A stretch of DNA of 64,000 bases, taken from positions 62,001-126,000 of the forward strand of contig SCQP01000012.1 in assembly GCA_004299485.1 (NCBI GenBank), given 5' to 3'. The translations under genes and the position numbers were made by a program. How positions within the stretch are numbered: position 1 is the stretch's first letter; the number at the start of each line of letters is the position of its first letter. This document shows positions 17,401 through 25,927 of this stretch, one piece after another. The notes under the pieces were generated by a model. That model saw only the letters and a list, made by a program, of their open reading frames with translations. It ran no database searches and was not told the DNA's origin. Source of the stretch: Acidobacteriota bacterium (lineage in GTDB: Bacteria > Acidobacteriota > Terriglobia > Terriglobales > SCQP01).

Positions 17401-18666
17401 GTGGGATTGTTTCTGGCCACGATGCTGGTGGCGGGAAGCATGATCGGTTCGGGGATCTTTCTGCTGCCGGCGACACTGGCGCAGTTCGGCAGCATGACCA
17501 CGCTGGGCTGGCTGATCGCCGCTGCGGGCGCGCTGGTGGTGGCGCGGGTGCTGGGGCAACTGGGGCGCGAGCAACCGGCGGCGGGCGGAGCCACCGCGTA
17601 TGTGACACGGATCCTGGGGCCGCAGTGGGGATTTCATGCCAGCGCAGCCTATTGGCTGGCGATGTGGACGGGTGATGCCGCGATTGCGCTGGCAGCGATC
17701 GGGTATCTGGCGCATTTTTTCCCGGTGCTGGCGCGGGCGCTGCCGCTGGCGATTGCGGCCGTGGGACTGATCTGGCTGCTGACGGTGGCGAACATGCTGG
17801 GAGCGCGGCGGGTGTGCCAGTTTGAATCGTTGACGCTGTTTGTGGGCTTGATTCCGCTGCTGCTGGTGATTGTGGGTGGGGTGTGGGCATTCCGTGGGGC
17901 AACGTTCGCTGCCGCATGGAACACCAGCGGCGAGCCGGCGTGGAGGTCGCTGCCGTCGGCGCTGGTGCTGATGTTCTGGGCGTTTGCCGGGGTCGAAAGC
18001 GGATCGATTGCGACCGCGATTGTGAAGAACCCGGAACGCAATGTGGCGCGCGCGACTTATTACGGCGTGGTGCTGGCGGCAGTGGTGTACTTGCTCAGTT
18101 GCGGGGTGATCATGGGACTGCTGCCGGCGGCGGCGCTGGCACGCTCGACCGCGCCGTTTGCGGACGCGGCGCGGCTGCTGCTGGGTCCAGCGGCGGCGGT
18201 ATGGCTGGCCGCCGCGGTCGCCGTCATGGCGCTGGTGAAGATCCTGGGCACGCTGGCGGGCTGGATTTTGCTGACCGCGGAAATGGGGGAAGCGGCGGCG
18301 GAACACAAGCTGTTTCCGCGGGTGTTCGAGCGGCGGGGGGCGAACCTGATCATCGCCGGGGTGCTCATGAGCGTGGCTGTGGTGGGGGCGGCGTCGCCCA
18401 CGCTGGGCGAGGCCTTTGGCAAGTTGATCGCGGTGTCGGTGATTCTGACGCTGCTGCTGTACGTCTACTCGTGCCTGGCGCTGTGGCGGGTTGGGCGGGG
18501 CCGCGACCGGGGGTTTGCGGCGGTGGGGGTGGTGTTTTGCGCCGCGGTGATCGCGCTCTCAGGCGAGGAGATGCTGCTGTGGGCGGCGGTGGTGCTGCTG
18601 TGCGTGTTTCCGCTGTACTACTTCCGCCGGCGGGAGGTTAGGCTGGCGGCCGGAAGAGCTGAATGA
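17401..18666 (+). CDS. Amino acid permease, APC superfamily (AdiC-like antiporter)
   Basis: 421-residue integral membrane protein with about 12 transmembrane helices. The first helix carries the APC motif GSMIGSGIFLLPATLAQFG; the helix 6 region reads VLMFWAFAGVESGSIATAIVKNPERNVARAT. Likely exchanges amino acids or amines. I set the start at GTG 17401 because family homology begins there (VGLFLATMLV); the frame stays open upstream to an ATG at 17278, but those residues are encoded by repeat C2. Either C2 supplies the ribosome-binding region or the protein has a repeat-derived N-terminus. Convergent with vapC, overlapping it by 29 bp. Confidence 0.85.
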   Translation: MGLFLATMLVAGSMIGSGIFLLPATLAQFGSMTTLGWLIAAAGALVVARVLGQLGREQPAAGGATAYVTRILGPQWGFHASAAYWLAMWTGDAAIALAAIGYLAHFFPVLARALPLAIAAVGLIWLLTVANMLGARRVCQFESLTLFVGLIPLLLVIVGGVWAFRGATFAAAWNTSGEPAWRSLPSALVLMFWAFAGVESGSIATAIVKNPERNVARATYYGVVLAAVVYLLSCGVIMGLLPAAALARSTAPFADAARLLLGPAAAVWLAAAVAVMALVKILGTLAGWILLTAEMGEAAAEHKLFPRVFERRGANLIIAGVLMSVAVVGAASPTLGEAFGKLIAVSVILTLLLYVYSCLALWRVGRGRDRGFAAVGVVFCAAVIALSGEEMLLWAAVVLLCVFPLYYFRRREVRLAAGRAE

Positions 18667-19027
18667 AGCCGAGGCGCGCCATGCGCTCGAAGGCGCGATC
18701 GAGAGACCAGACGGGGGCATCGGCTTCGGCAGCCAGGGCGGCGATCAGCAGATCGATACATTGAAAATGTTGACCGGCAGCGGTGGCGCGCTCGCACCAG
18801 GTTTCCATGCGCGACCAGGTTTGTTCGCCCGGCTCGACCGTTGGCAGGGTTGAGAGATTGTCGCGCAGATAAATTTGCCCGCGGACGCTGGCGCCCGCCA
18901 GCAGTTCGATGCGCACCGGCGCGGGCAGCAGCACTTCGCGCGTATCGAGGCGCGCGTTGATGTGTTTTGTAATCTCAACGTCGCCGCGCAGATGCTCGAT
19001 CCACACCGAGCTATCAACGCAGATCAT
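18638..19027 (-). CDS. vapC: PIN-domain ribonuclease toxin, VapC family
   Basis: 129 residues. PIN catalytic acidic residues are visible in MICVDSSVWIEHL (Asp5), VRIELLAG (Glu), QCIDLLIAALA (Asp) and VWSLDRAF (Asp). Such toxins cleave specific RNAs when unbound by VapB. Overlaps vapB by 4 bp, the classic order antitoxin then toxin. Confidence 0.92.
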   Translation of the reverse strand: MICVDSSVWIEHLRGDVEITKHINARLDTREVLLPAPVRIELLAGASVRGQIYLRDNLSTLPTVEPGEQTWSRMETWCERATAAGQHFQCIDLLIAALAAEADAPVWSLDRAFERMARLGFIQLFRPPA

Positions 19028-19209
19028 CGTCCACGCGGGATGCGCTTGATTTTCATCGTGCCCGCCATAGCCTTTAGATTTTCGATATGGCAGCGGTGGA
19101 TCAGCTCCCTAAGCGCCAGCTCGATGGTCTCGGTTTTGGTTTTGGTGCCCGCCAGCTCGCGCGCCTTATCGAGCAATTCCGGGTTGATATTCAAGGTTGA
19201 CCGCTGCAT
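19024..19209 (-). CDS. vapB: VapB-family antitoxin
   Basis: 61 residues: MQRSTLNINPELLDKARELAG is the ribbon-helix-helix-like DNA-binding start of the VapB/PF09957 group, followed by KTKTETIELALRELIHR. The C-terminal basic tail (MKIKRIPRGR) would bind VapC. Start at ATG 19209 matches the family; an upstream ATG at 19245 would add 12 atypical residues. Lies 32 bp after dinB. Confidence 0.88.
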   Translation of the reverse strand: MQRSTLNINPELLDKARELAGTKTKTETIELALRELIHRCHIENLKAMAGTMKIKRIPRGR

Positions 19210-19232
19210 ACGTTCTACTGTAAATCGTATGC
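19206..19232. promoter_or_regulatory. Inverted repeat over the vapB start, likely autoregulatory operator
   Basis: GCATACG (19206-19212) and CGTATGC (19226-19232), a perfect 7-bp inverted repeat with a 13-bp spacer. It overlaps the vapB start codon, as expected for VapBC self-repression. Confidence 0.65.
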
Positions 19233-19241
19233 ATGGTGAAG

Positions 19242-20474
19242 TCAAAACTGGTCCAGGTCAGGGACTTTGCGGAAGGCGATGCCGCGACGCGCGGCGGTGC
19301 GCGAGTCGTGGAGGCTGGCGGGATAGAGGGTGCCGGCGCCGAAACGGCGATTGAGGGTGTCCATGGCTTCACTGGCGCGGGTGGATTTGGCGGGAGTCTC
19401 TTCGAACAGGCCGGGCGTGCGCTGGGAGGATTCGGTAACGTCCGCCAGCCAGACGGAAACCAGCAGGGGCTTGTGCGGCGGGCAGGCCGACCAGAGGCGG
19501 GTGAGGAGATCCTGGAAAACGAAGCTGTCGCGGCAGTCGTCGATGCGGCGCTCGGCGCGAAATGCCGGGCGATCGCCCAGGAACTTGACGGCGACGCCGA
19601 GGCCGCGCGCCCAGAGCTCCTGCTTGCGCAGCTCGGCGGCGGCGGAATCGAGCAACTTGCGCGCGATGGCGAGGGCGGCGTCACGCGAGCGGCTTTCGGG
19701 CGGCAGGACGTGCTGGCGGCCGATGCTGTGGCGGCCCGAGGAGGGCGCATCGAAGTCTTCGCCGCGCAGCCAGTGCCAGAGGCGCTCGCCCCAGACGCCG
19801 TTGAGCTGGCCGAGCTGCGGCCGCGTGAGCGCGCAGAGCTGCTCGACGGTGTGAAGGCCCTTGGCTTTCAGCCGGGCTTCCGTGCGCGCGCCGATGCCGG
19901 GCAGATCGCCCGGCTTCAAGCCGAACAGCGCTTGCGGCAGATCGGCGTGGCGGAGCAAGGTCAGGCCGTCGGGCTTGTGCATGTCGGAGGCGACTTTGGC
20001 GAGATAGCGGTTGGGCGCGAGGCCGACCGAACAGGTCAGCACCTCACCCACGCCGCGCACGGCGCGTTTGACGCCGAGCGCCAGTGCGCGCGCCTTTGCT
20101 TCCTGGCGCTGGCTGCCCACCAGGCGGCAGGCGGCTTCGTCAATCGAGAGCACCTCGTCGATGGGCAGGCAGGTTTCGATCGCTTCCAGAATGCGGTGGT
20201 GATATTCGACGTAAAGCCTGGGGCGTGCGAGGATGAGCGTCAACTCGGGGCACAGTTTCTGCGCGTCGCGCACCTTAACGCCGGTTTTTACGCCGAAGGG
20301 CTTGGCCTGGTAGCTGGCGGCGATGCAGACGGTGTTGGGCGTCATCACCTGCACCACGGCAACCGGCTTGCCGCGCAACTCCGGACGATCCTGCTGCTCG
20401 ACGGAGGCGAAGTAGGCGTTCAGATCAACGAAGAGCCAGTTAAAAGAATCGCTCCCGGCGGCCAATCCCTGCAT
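19242..20474 (-). CDS. dinB: Y-family DNA polymerase IV
   Basis: 410-residue translesion polymerase. Catalytic residues: Asp17 in FVDLNAYFASVEQ, and Asp112/Glu113 in SIDEA. Helix-hairpin-helix LPGIGARTEARLKAKGL, thumb and little-finger domain follow (HSIGRQHVLPPESRS...). The SIDEA motif is followed by ACRLVG rather than the usual aromatic-Leu-Asp, a modest deviation. No LexA box recognised upstream. Confidence 0.9.
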   Translation of the reverse strand: MQGLAAGSDSFNWLFVDLNAYFASVEQQDRPELRGKPVAVVQVMTPNTVCIAASYQAKPFGVKTGVKVRDAQKLCPELTLILARPRLYVEYHHRILEAIETCLPIDEVLSIDEAACRLVGSQRQEAKARALALGVKRAVRGVGEVLTCSVGLAPNRYLAKVASDMHKPDGLTLLRHADLPQALFGLKPGDLPGIGARTEARLKAKGLHTVEQLCALTRPQLGQLNGVWGERLWHWLRGEDFDAPSSGRHSIGRQHVLPPESRSRDAALAIARKLLDSAAAELRKQELWARGLGVAVKFLGDRPAFRAERRIDDCRDSFVFQDLLTRLWSACPPHKPLLVSVWLADVTESSQRTPGLFEETPAKSTRASEAMDTLNRRFGAGTLYPASLHDSRTAARRGIAFRKVPDLDQF

Positions 20475-20530
20475 GGGAGAGATTGTACGCCGGAAGCGAA
20501 GAAAAAGCGAAGTAGCGCACGCTGCCGCGC

Positions 20531-21364
20531 CTAGTGGCCCTTGTGGATGTAGATGTTGCCGTTGAAGTTCTGGACCTGGATTTGTGGGCCGCCGCCGTTG
20601 AGTTTGCCGAAGATGGTGTTGTCCACGTGCACGCGGTACATGCCGTTGCTGCTGCGCTCGGAGACCGATCCTGGGACTTGGGACTGCTGGAAGGCGAAGC
20701 TGTTATCCATATAAATCTGGCCCATCGAGGTCTTGAGCCGCAGGTCGGCGCGCACGGCGGCGGGGAGGGTGATGTCAATGGTGCCGTTCATGGAGCTGAA
20801 AGAACTGGGCTTGCTGGCGTCGAGATGGCCGATGACGGCGGTGATGCGGCCGTTCATGGCGCTGGCGACGATGCTGCCGTTGACGTTGTTGAGGATGACG
20901 TTACCGTTGGTGTCTTCGGCGCTGATGTCGCCGGTGACGCCATCAACCTCGACGCGGTCGCCATTCATGCTGTGCACTTGCATGGAAGTATGGACCGGGA
21001 CCTGGATATCGAGATTGCCGCCGCCGCCGAAGATGGAGGTGTGCACGCTGACGACGTTATTGTCTTCCGAGGCCGACAGGCCGGAGTTGCCATTGAGGCG
21101 ATGCATGCCCTCGGCTTCCGGCGGGATGCGATCAGCGCGGTGATGCTCGCCGCCGCTGCTCTCGATGATGACCTGGTTACCACTGTAGGCACGGACGACG
21201 ATCGAGCCGTTCATGGTGGTGACGCGCAGGGTGGCGGGCTGGGAGGGATGGCTGAGCGGCACCACGATGCGATTTTGCGCGCTCGCGGGCATCGCCCAGG
21301 TGAGGAAAAAGATTGCCAACAGCGCCCCCACAAGCGCCAAGTCGATTTTGAATTGCTTTTGCAT
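20531..21364 (-). CDS. Exported DUF4097-family beta-strand-repeat protein 1
   Basis: 277 residues: signal peptide (KIDLALVGALLAIFFLTWAMPASA), then repeating short beta units centred on N-G motifs (TTMNGSIVVRAYSG, DTNGNVILNNVNGSIV, SSMNGTIDITLP, NFNGNIYIHKGH), the DUF4097 pattern of a beta-helix-like fold. Function unknown. I preferred ATG 21364 because GGAG (21374-21377) lies 9 bp upstream; the ATG at 21379 lacks one. It follows a homologue and a sigma/anti-sigma pair, so it is probably part of an envelope response. Confidence 0.8.
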   Translation of the reverse strand: MQKQFKIDLALVGALLAIFFLTWAMPASAQNRIVVPLSHPSQPATLRVTTMNGSIVVRAYSGNQVIIESSGGEHHRADRIPPEAEGMHRLNGNSGLSASEDNNVVSVHTSIFGGGGNLDIQVPVHTSMQVHSMNGDRVEVDGVTGDISAEDTNGNVILNNVNGSIVASAMNGRITAVIGHLDASKPSSFSSMNGTIDITLPAAVRADLRLKTSMGQIYMDNSFAFQQSQVPGSVSERSSNGMYRVHVDNTIFGKLNGGGPQIQVQNFNGNIYIHKGH

Positions 21365-21415
21365 AGCCAAGGTCTCCATGCTTTCTGATATCGTCGCGTT
21401 GCGCGCCGGTTACGT

Positions 21416-22270
21416 TTACCTGGCGCGGCGGATATATATGCTCCCGTTGAGGGTGTTGAAGGTGAGCTGCGGTCCACCATGGCCGATCTGGCCATCCGCC
21501 CAGCGGCCGTGGCGGAAGAGGCGCATGCCGCGGCTGTCGCTGCTGGCTTCCACGTCGCTGGGTGCTGGGGTGACGTCGAAATCGGTGTAGATGCTGCCGT
21601 TGAAGGTCTTGTAGCGCAGCCGTGCATCAACGCCGCGCGGCAGGGTGACATCGACCGAGCCATTGACGGTGTGGAAGGAACTGTCGCCGGCGGGTTGCGC
21701 CACGTACACGGCAACGATTTTGCCGTTCACGGTGGTAGCGCTGCCGGCGCCAGCCACGCCCTGGATGCGGATGCCGCCGTTGACGGTGCGGGTGTGAAAC
21801 GCGCCGGAAACATCGGTAAGCTGCACACCGCCGTTGACGCTGCCAAGATCGACGCTCGCGCCGCGCGGCACGTGCAACTCGAAGTTGAAAGTCACTTCGT
21901 AGCCGGGGTTCTCCCAGCGATGACCACGGAAGGGGCCGTCGACATAGGCGTTAAGGCTGTCGCCGGTGTGCGTCAGCTTGAGCGTCACCTCGCGCTGGGC
22001 CTCGGTGGCGAGGTCCTGGGCGGCGGCACGGATTTTCTCGGTGGCGACGAGGCGAACCTGCGAGCCGCCATCGCCGGTGACCGAGATCGAGCCGTTGATG
22101 TTGCTGAGCTTGACGAAGGGCGTTGCGCCGAGGGCGAACGTCTGCGTGCTCACATGGTCGGGCAGGCGCACCGGATAGTCCTGTGCGTGAGCGGCGCTGA
22201 GGGTGAGCAGGAAGGCGGAGGCGAGGCCTGCGGCGACGAGGAGTTTGGTTCGCAATTGAGTTTGAGTCAT
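21416..22270 (-). CDS. Exported DUF4097-family beta-strand-repeat protein 2
   Basis: 284 residues; signal peptide (TKLLVAAGLASAFLLTLSAAHA) then DUF4097 units (LSNINGSISVTG, LGSVNGGVQLTDVSG, TVNGSVDVTLPRG, TFNGSIYTDF, TLNGSIYIRR). Paralogous to the next gene, with the same closing NGxIYI unit. The start is ATG 22270, 2 bp after the anti-sigma stop, or ATG 22282 overlapping it; both imply coupling. Confidence 0.82.
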   Translation of the reverse strand: MTQTQLRTKLLVAAGLASAFLLTLSAAHAQDYPVRLPDHVSTQTFALGATPFVKLSNINGSISVTGDGGSQVRLVATEKIRAAAQDLATEAQREVTLKLTHTGDSLNAYVDGPFRGHRWENPGYEVTFNFELHVPRGASVDLGSVNGGVQLTDVSGAFHTRTVNGGIRIQGVAGAGSATTVNGKIVAVYVAQPAGDSSFHTVNGSVDVTLPRGVDARLRYKTFNGSIYTDFDVTPAPSDVEASSDSRGMRLFRHGRWADGQIGHGGPQLTFNTLNGSIYIRRAR

Positions 22271-22272
22271 GG

Positions 22273-23076
22273 TCAGTTCCATTCCGGTTGCGCCAGTCCC
22301 CAGGCGGCGCGTTTGCGCACTTCGGGTTCGTACTGCTTGTTCCGGCTGATCTGCTGCAGCAGGTTTTTGGCTTCGGGATTGCCGGTTTCGACAAAGCTAT
22401 CGACCAGGGCGACCTGCACCAGTGGCGAGGTCTGGAAGGCAAAGGCGTTGACCAGGCCGTGCTGAATTTGCGGCAGGGCGGCGTGGCGGCTGAGGGCATC
22501 GAGCGCGGCCAGGCGGACGCCGGGGCTGGAGTCGTACTTAAGAGAATGCAGCAGTGCGTCCATCACCTGCGGATCGGTGGATACCAGGCCGGTGCTGTAG
22601 CTGACGCCTTGCAGGCGGTCACTGGGCGATTGCTGCCGCAGCAGCGAGAGCACGGCAATCTGGCGCGTGCTCTGGACTTCGTTGCGCAGCTCGGCCATCT
22701 GCTGGGCCTCGGTCGCGCCGGGCGCGCGCGCGCTGCGCAGGAACCAGCCACCGGCTACGCCGGCGACCAGCAGCACGACGGCGGCGAGAGCCAGGCCGGG
22801 CTGGAAGCTCCAGGCCGACCAACGGTGTCGAGCTTGCGGGCGGGGCACGCGCGCTTCGATGCCGGCTTCGTAGGCGTCGAGCATTTGCTGGAAGCGTTCG
22901 CGCTGGCGGGGATCGGGATCGGCCGGCGGGAGGGTGCCCATCTTCTCCCAGAGCGCAGCCATGGCGGCACAATCGGCGCAGGCCGCCAAGTGCTCGCGCA
23001 GCCAGCGCCGGCTGTCTTCATCGCCCGCTTCCGCCAACAGGCCGGCGGCCCGCTCGCAATCGTTGATCGCGTTCAT
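22273..23076 (-). CDS. Membrane anti-sigma factor with zinc finger and C-terminal HEAT-like repeats
   Basis: 267 residues. N-terminal anti-sigma zinc finger with His29-x3-Cys33-x2-Cys36 (EHLAACADCAAM) plus Cys7. One transmembrane helix at about 92-112 (LALAAVVLLVAGVAGGWFL). The outer part (about 150-260) has HEAT-like units such as VMDALLHSLKYDSSPGVRLAALDAL and LVQVALVDSFVETGNPEA. Overlaps the sigma factor gene by 4 bp. Periplasmic HEAT repeats could sense a protein partner such as the DUF4097 proteins; that is inference. Confidence 0.82.
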   Translation of the reverse strand: MNAINDCERAAGLLAEAGDEDSRRWLREHLAACADCAAMAALWEKMGTLPPADPDPRQRERFQQMLDAYEAGIEARVPRPQARHRWSAWSFQPGLALAAVVLLVAGVAGGWFLRSARAPGATEAQQMAELRNEVQSTRQIAVLSLLRQQSPSDRLQGVSYSTGLVSTDPQVMDALLHSLKYDSSPGVRLAALDALSRHAALPQIQHGLVNAFAFQTSPLVQVALVDSFVETGNPEAKNLLQQISRNKQYEPEVRKRAAWGLAQPEWN

Positions 23077-23672
23077 GAAACACCTCGATTCGACAAGAAC
23101 ATGTAGTGTTCGCGCAGTTCGCGCAGGGCGCGATGGACGCGCACTTTCACGGTATTGGTCTCACAGCCGAGCAGTGCGCCGATGTCTTCGTACTTCATTT
23201 CCTGATAGCGCGCCAGGACCAGAATTTCGCGCTTGTCTTCCGGCAGACGCGCCAGGGCGCGCTCGAGCAACACGCGCTCCTGCTCTGCCTGGGCCGAGTC
23301 GCCGGGCAGTACCGAGGGAGCGTAGACGTCGTCCCACTCGGTTTCGCCGCGGCGCTTGTGCAGGTGGTTCAGGCGGGCGTTGCGGGCGATGGAGTACATC
23401 CAGGTGGCAAAGCGGCTGCCGGGGCGGTAGGTCGCCCGATATTTGAGGATGCGGACGAAAACGTCCTGCACCAAATCCTCGGCGGCGGCCCGGACCGCGC
23501 CTAAGCGTAAAAAATAGTTGAGCAGCGGCGTCTGGTGGCGCTCGAACAGGAGCGCCAGCGCCTGCACCTCGCCCGCCTGGACACGACACATCACCGCATC
23601 GTCGGTGTCCGTGGGGTTGTCTTCGGCCCTTGCGTGCACGAGCGTCATCGGCATGAAGATTACATCCGCCAT
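23073..23672 (-). CDS. ECF-type RNA polymerase sigma factor
   Basis: 199 residues. Region 2: ALLFERHQTPLLNYFLRLG, DLVQDVFVRILKYRATYRPG, FATWMYSIARNARLNHLHKRR. Region 4: LPEDKREILVLARYQEMKYEDIGALLG and TVKVRVHRALRELREHY. Starts a sigma / anti-sigma / DUF4097 / DUF4097 operon. The start ATG 23672 is 1 bp from a type E repeat; ATG 23654 or 23648 are alternatives. Confidence 0.88.
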   Translation of the reverse strand: MADVIFMPMTLVHARAEDNPTDTDDAVMCRVQAGEVQALALLFERHQTPLLNYFLRLGAVRAAAEDLVQDVFVRILKYRATYRPGSRFATWMYSIARNARLNHLHKRRGETEWDDVYAPSVLPGDSAQAEQERVLLERALARLPEDKREILVLARYQEMKYEDIGALLGCETNTVKVRVHRALRELREHYMFLSNRGVS

Positions 23673-23673
23673 C

Positions 23674-23740
23674 GCGGCTCGCGCCGCCTGTGCTCGGGGC
23701 TACGCCCCACGCCTCCCGCTGGTCGGCTCCCCTTTCCCAT
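23674..23740 (+). repeat. Palindromic repeat type E, copy E2
   Basis: Hairpin a GCGGC-TCGC-GCCGC, hairpin b GGGGC-TAC-GCCCC, then a CGCCTCCCGCTGGTCGGC tail. Closely matches E1 inside the kinase gene (49079-49144). It fills most of the divergent gap between the sigma factor and recQ, so it overlaps their promoter region. Confidence 0.85.
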
Positions 23741-23792
23741 ATCCCCAAGTACCGTGAATCCGCTAATAGGTTACGCGGTAAAGTGAAGCAGC

Positions 23793-25307
23793 ATGGAAGC
23801 ACAGGAGGCGCTGCATCGGTACTGGGGGTACGAAGAGTTTCGTCCTTTGCAGCAGCGCGTCATTGCGAGCCTGATGGCCAGCCGGGACGTCTGCGTCATC
23901 ATGCCGACGGGGGGCGGGAAGTCGCTGTGTTATCAGCTTCCGGCGGCGCTGCAGGCGCACAAGACGGCGGTGGTGATCTCGCCGCTGGTGGCGCTGATGC
24001 AGGACCAGGTGGCGCAGCTTGGCCAAGTGGGCATTCCGGCGGCGATGCTGAACAGCAGCCAGAGCGGGAGCGAGCAGGTGGCGGTGCGGCGGGGGTTGCA
24101 GGCGGGCAAGTACCGGCTGCTCTATATATCGCCGGAGCGGCTGGCGCGCGAGGACACCTTTGGCTGGCTGCAAGGGATTCCGATTTCGCTGTTCGCCATC
24201 GATGAGGCGCACTGCATTTCGGAGTGGGGGCACGAGTTCCGGCCCGAGTATCGCCAGCTCGGGGCCTTGCGGGCGCGCTTTCCGGAGCCGCCGATTGCGG
24301 CGTTTACGGCGAGCGCGACGCGCCGGGTGCGGCACGACATTCTGGCGCAATTGCACCTGCGCGACCCGGAAAAAGTCATCGCCAGCTTTCATCGCGCGAA
24401 TTTACGTTACGTGGCGCGGCAGTGCACGGCGGTGCGGCAAAAGGCGCTGCTGTACGCCAGCCTGCGGCATTTACTGCAGGCGGCGAGCTCGGGCAGCGTC
24501 ATTGTCTATGCCCCGACGATCGCGCGCGTGGAGGAAACCGCGGCGGAGCTGACGGGGGCGGGGATTGCGGCGCTGCCGTATCACGGCAAAATGGAGGCGG
24601 CCGCGCGGCGGACGCATCAGGAGCGCTGGATGGAAGAAGAGGTGCGGGTGCTGGTGGGCACGCTCGCCTTTGGGCTGGGGATCAACAAAGCCAACGTGCG
24701 GGCGGTGATCCATCTGGCGCTGCCGAAGTCGATCGAGCAGTATTACCAGGAAGCGGGCCGCGCGGGGCGTGACGGCGCTCCGGCGGACTGCCTGCTGCTG
24801 TGGCAGAAGCGCGATGCCGGGCTGCTGGCGCACTTTGCCCAGGAGACCGAAGACCCGGACGAGCGGGAACGGGTGTGGCAGCGGTTCCATGAAATCCGCA
24901 ACTTCGTCACCGCGCCGGCGTGCCGGCATCGGCAGATCTGCACCCATTTCGGCGAACGCTGGACCTTGGCGAGCTGCGGCGCCTGCGACGTGTGCGGCTA
25001 TGAGCCGGAGTACTGGACTGCGGCCGCGAAGCCCAGCGCCCACGTCGTAATCCCGCCAGCCGTGCCGCCGCCCCCGCGGCCGGATCTGCTGGAGGCGCTG
25101 AAGGCCTGGCGACGGCAGACGGCGCACGCCGCCGGGCTGCCGGCCTACATGGTGCTGCACGACGCCACGTTGGAGGCGCTGTGTCACTGTCCGCCGCGCT
25201 CGCTGGGCGAACTGCGGCAAATCACCGGCTTTGGCGAAGTCAAAGTAGCCCGCTACGGCGAAGCGGTGCTGGGAGTACTTGGTGTTTCGCGATCGGCGAG
25301 TGAGTAG
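23793..25307 (+). CDS. recQ: ATP-dependent DNA helicase RecQ
   Basis: 504-residue 3'-5' helicase. Walker A MPTGGGKSLCYQ, DEAH box AIDEAHCISEWGHEFRPEY, motif III FTASATRRV, motif VI QEAGRAGRDG. The RecQ zinc-binding Cys set (CRHRQICTHFGE, CGACDVC) is at about 370-405. The winged-helix part is short. An HRDC domain occupies about 425-500 (LLEALKAWRRQTAHAAGLPAY). This is shorter than E. coli RecQ (about 610). Confidence 0.93.
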   Translation: MEAQEALHRYWGYEEFRPLQQRVIASLMASRDVCVIMPTGGGKSLCYQLPAALQAHKTAVVISPLVALMQDQVAQLGQVGIPAAMLNSSQSGSEQVAVRRGLQAGKYRLLYISPERLAREDTFGWLQGIPISLFAIDEAHCISEWGHEFRPEYRQLGALRARFPEPPIAAFTASATRRVRHDILAQLHLRDPEKVIASFHRANLRYVARQCTAVRQKALLYASLRHLLQAASSGSVIVYAPTIARVEETAAELTGAGIAALPYHGKMEAAARRTHQERWMEEEVRVLVGTLAFGLGINKANVRAVIHLALPKSIEQYYQEAGRAGRDGAPADCLLLWQKRDAGLLAHFAQETEDPDERERVWQRFHEIRNFVTAPACRHRQICTHFGERWTLASCGACDVCGYEPEYWTAAAKPSAHVVIPPAVPPPPRPDLLEALKAWRRQTAHAAGLPAYMVLHDATLEALCHCPPRSLGELRQITGFGEVKVARYGEAVLGVLGVSRSASE

Positions 25308-25364
25308 CCGGCGCTGCGAGCGGCGCGGCGATGCGGACGAGCTGCAGGCGCCGCTACGAAAATA

Positions 25365-25450
25365 TGCCCGGGGCCGGAATCGAACCGGCACGTGACTTGC
25401 GCCACTCGGGATTTTAAGTCCCGTGCGTCTACCAATTTCGCCACCCGGGC
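25365..25450 (-). tRNA. tRNA-Leu (anticodon UAA)
   Basis: 86-nt class II tRNA. Acceptor stem GCCCGGG pairs with CCCGGGC, anticodon stem CGGGA/TCCCG with loop CTTAAAA (anticodon TAA), a long variable arm, and T-arm GCCGG-TTCGATT-CCGGC. The discriminator is A and CCA is not encoded. Confidence 0.97.
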
Positions 25451-25468
25451 GGGGGCGCTGCCCGGTTT

Positions 25469-25927
25469 CTACTGTATACCGGCTTCGGCGCGGCGCTGGA
25501 TGGCGTCGTGCAGGAAACTCCAGCCCTGGCTCATGTCGGCCTGGCGGCTGGCGGGAACGATGCCAAATCCGTAGTGATGGAATTTGATGAGCGTTACGCC
25601 GTTCTCTTCGCTCAGGCGGTACTGGATGTTGTTGGTGACGGCGCACGACATCATCAGCGGACCGGTTAATTCCAGCAGCGTGGGGCGCTTGATGGCCTGG
25701 ACGGTGGCCCAGAAGTGGCCCTGGTTGTTGCCGAAGTCGCGGAACCAGCGGCCGCCGGGCCAAGGCTCGATTTTCAACCGCAGCGATTCGCCGCTGGGGG
25801 TGGCGAAGCCGGGGCCGAGCTGTTCAAGGAGGGCGGCGAAGGTCGTCTCGAGTGAGGCCTTCACGCGGATTTCCTGTTCGATGGTGACGGTGTGGTCGGA
25901 GAGAGTTACGGGTGCGTCGGTGATCAT
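25469..25927 (-). CDS. SRPBCC (AHSA1/START-like) domain protein
   Basis: 152 residues, single SRPBCC domain: VTIEQEIRVKASLETTFAALLEQLGPG, KIEPWPGGRWFRDFG, ELTGPLMMSCAVTNNIQYRL, LIKFHHYGFG. Such hydrophobic-pocket proteins are often paired with an ArsR regulator, as here; ligand unknown. ATG 25927 has AAAGGAA upstream and overlaps the arsR stop (ATGA). Confidence 0.85.
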   Translation of the reverse strand: MITDAPVTLSDHTVTIEQEIRVKASLETTFAALLEQLGPGFATPSGESLRLKIEPWPGGRWFRDFGNNQGHFWATVQAIKRPTLLELTGPLMMSCAVTNNIQYRLSEENGVTLIKFHHYGFGIVPASRQADMSQGWSFLHDAIQRRAEAGIQ

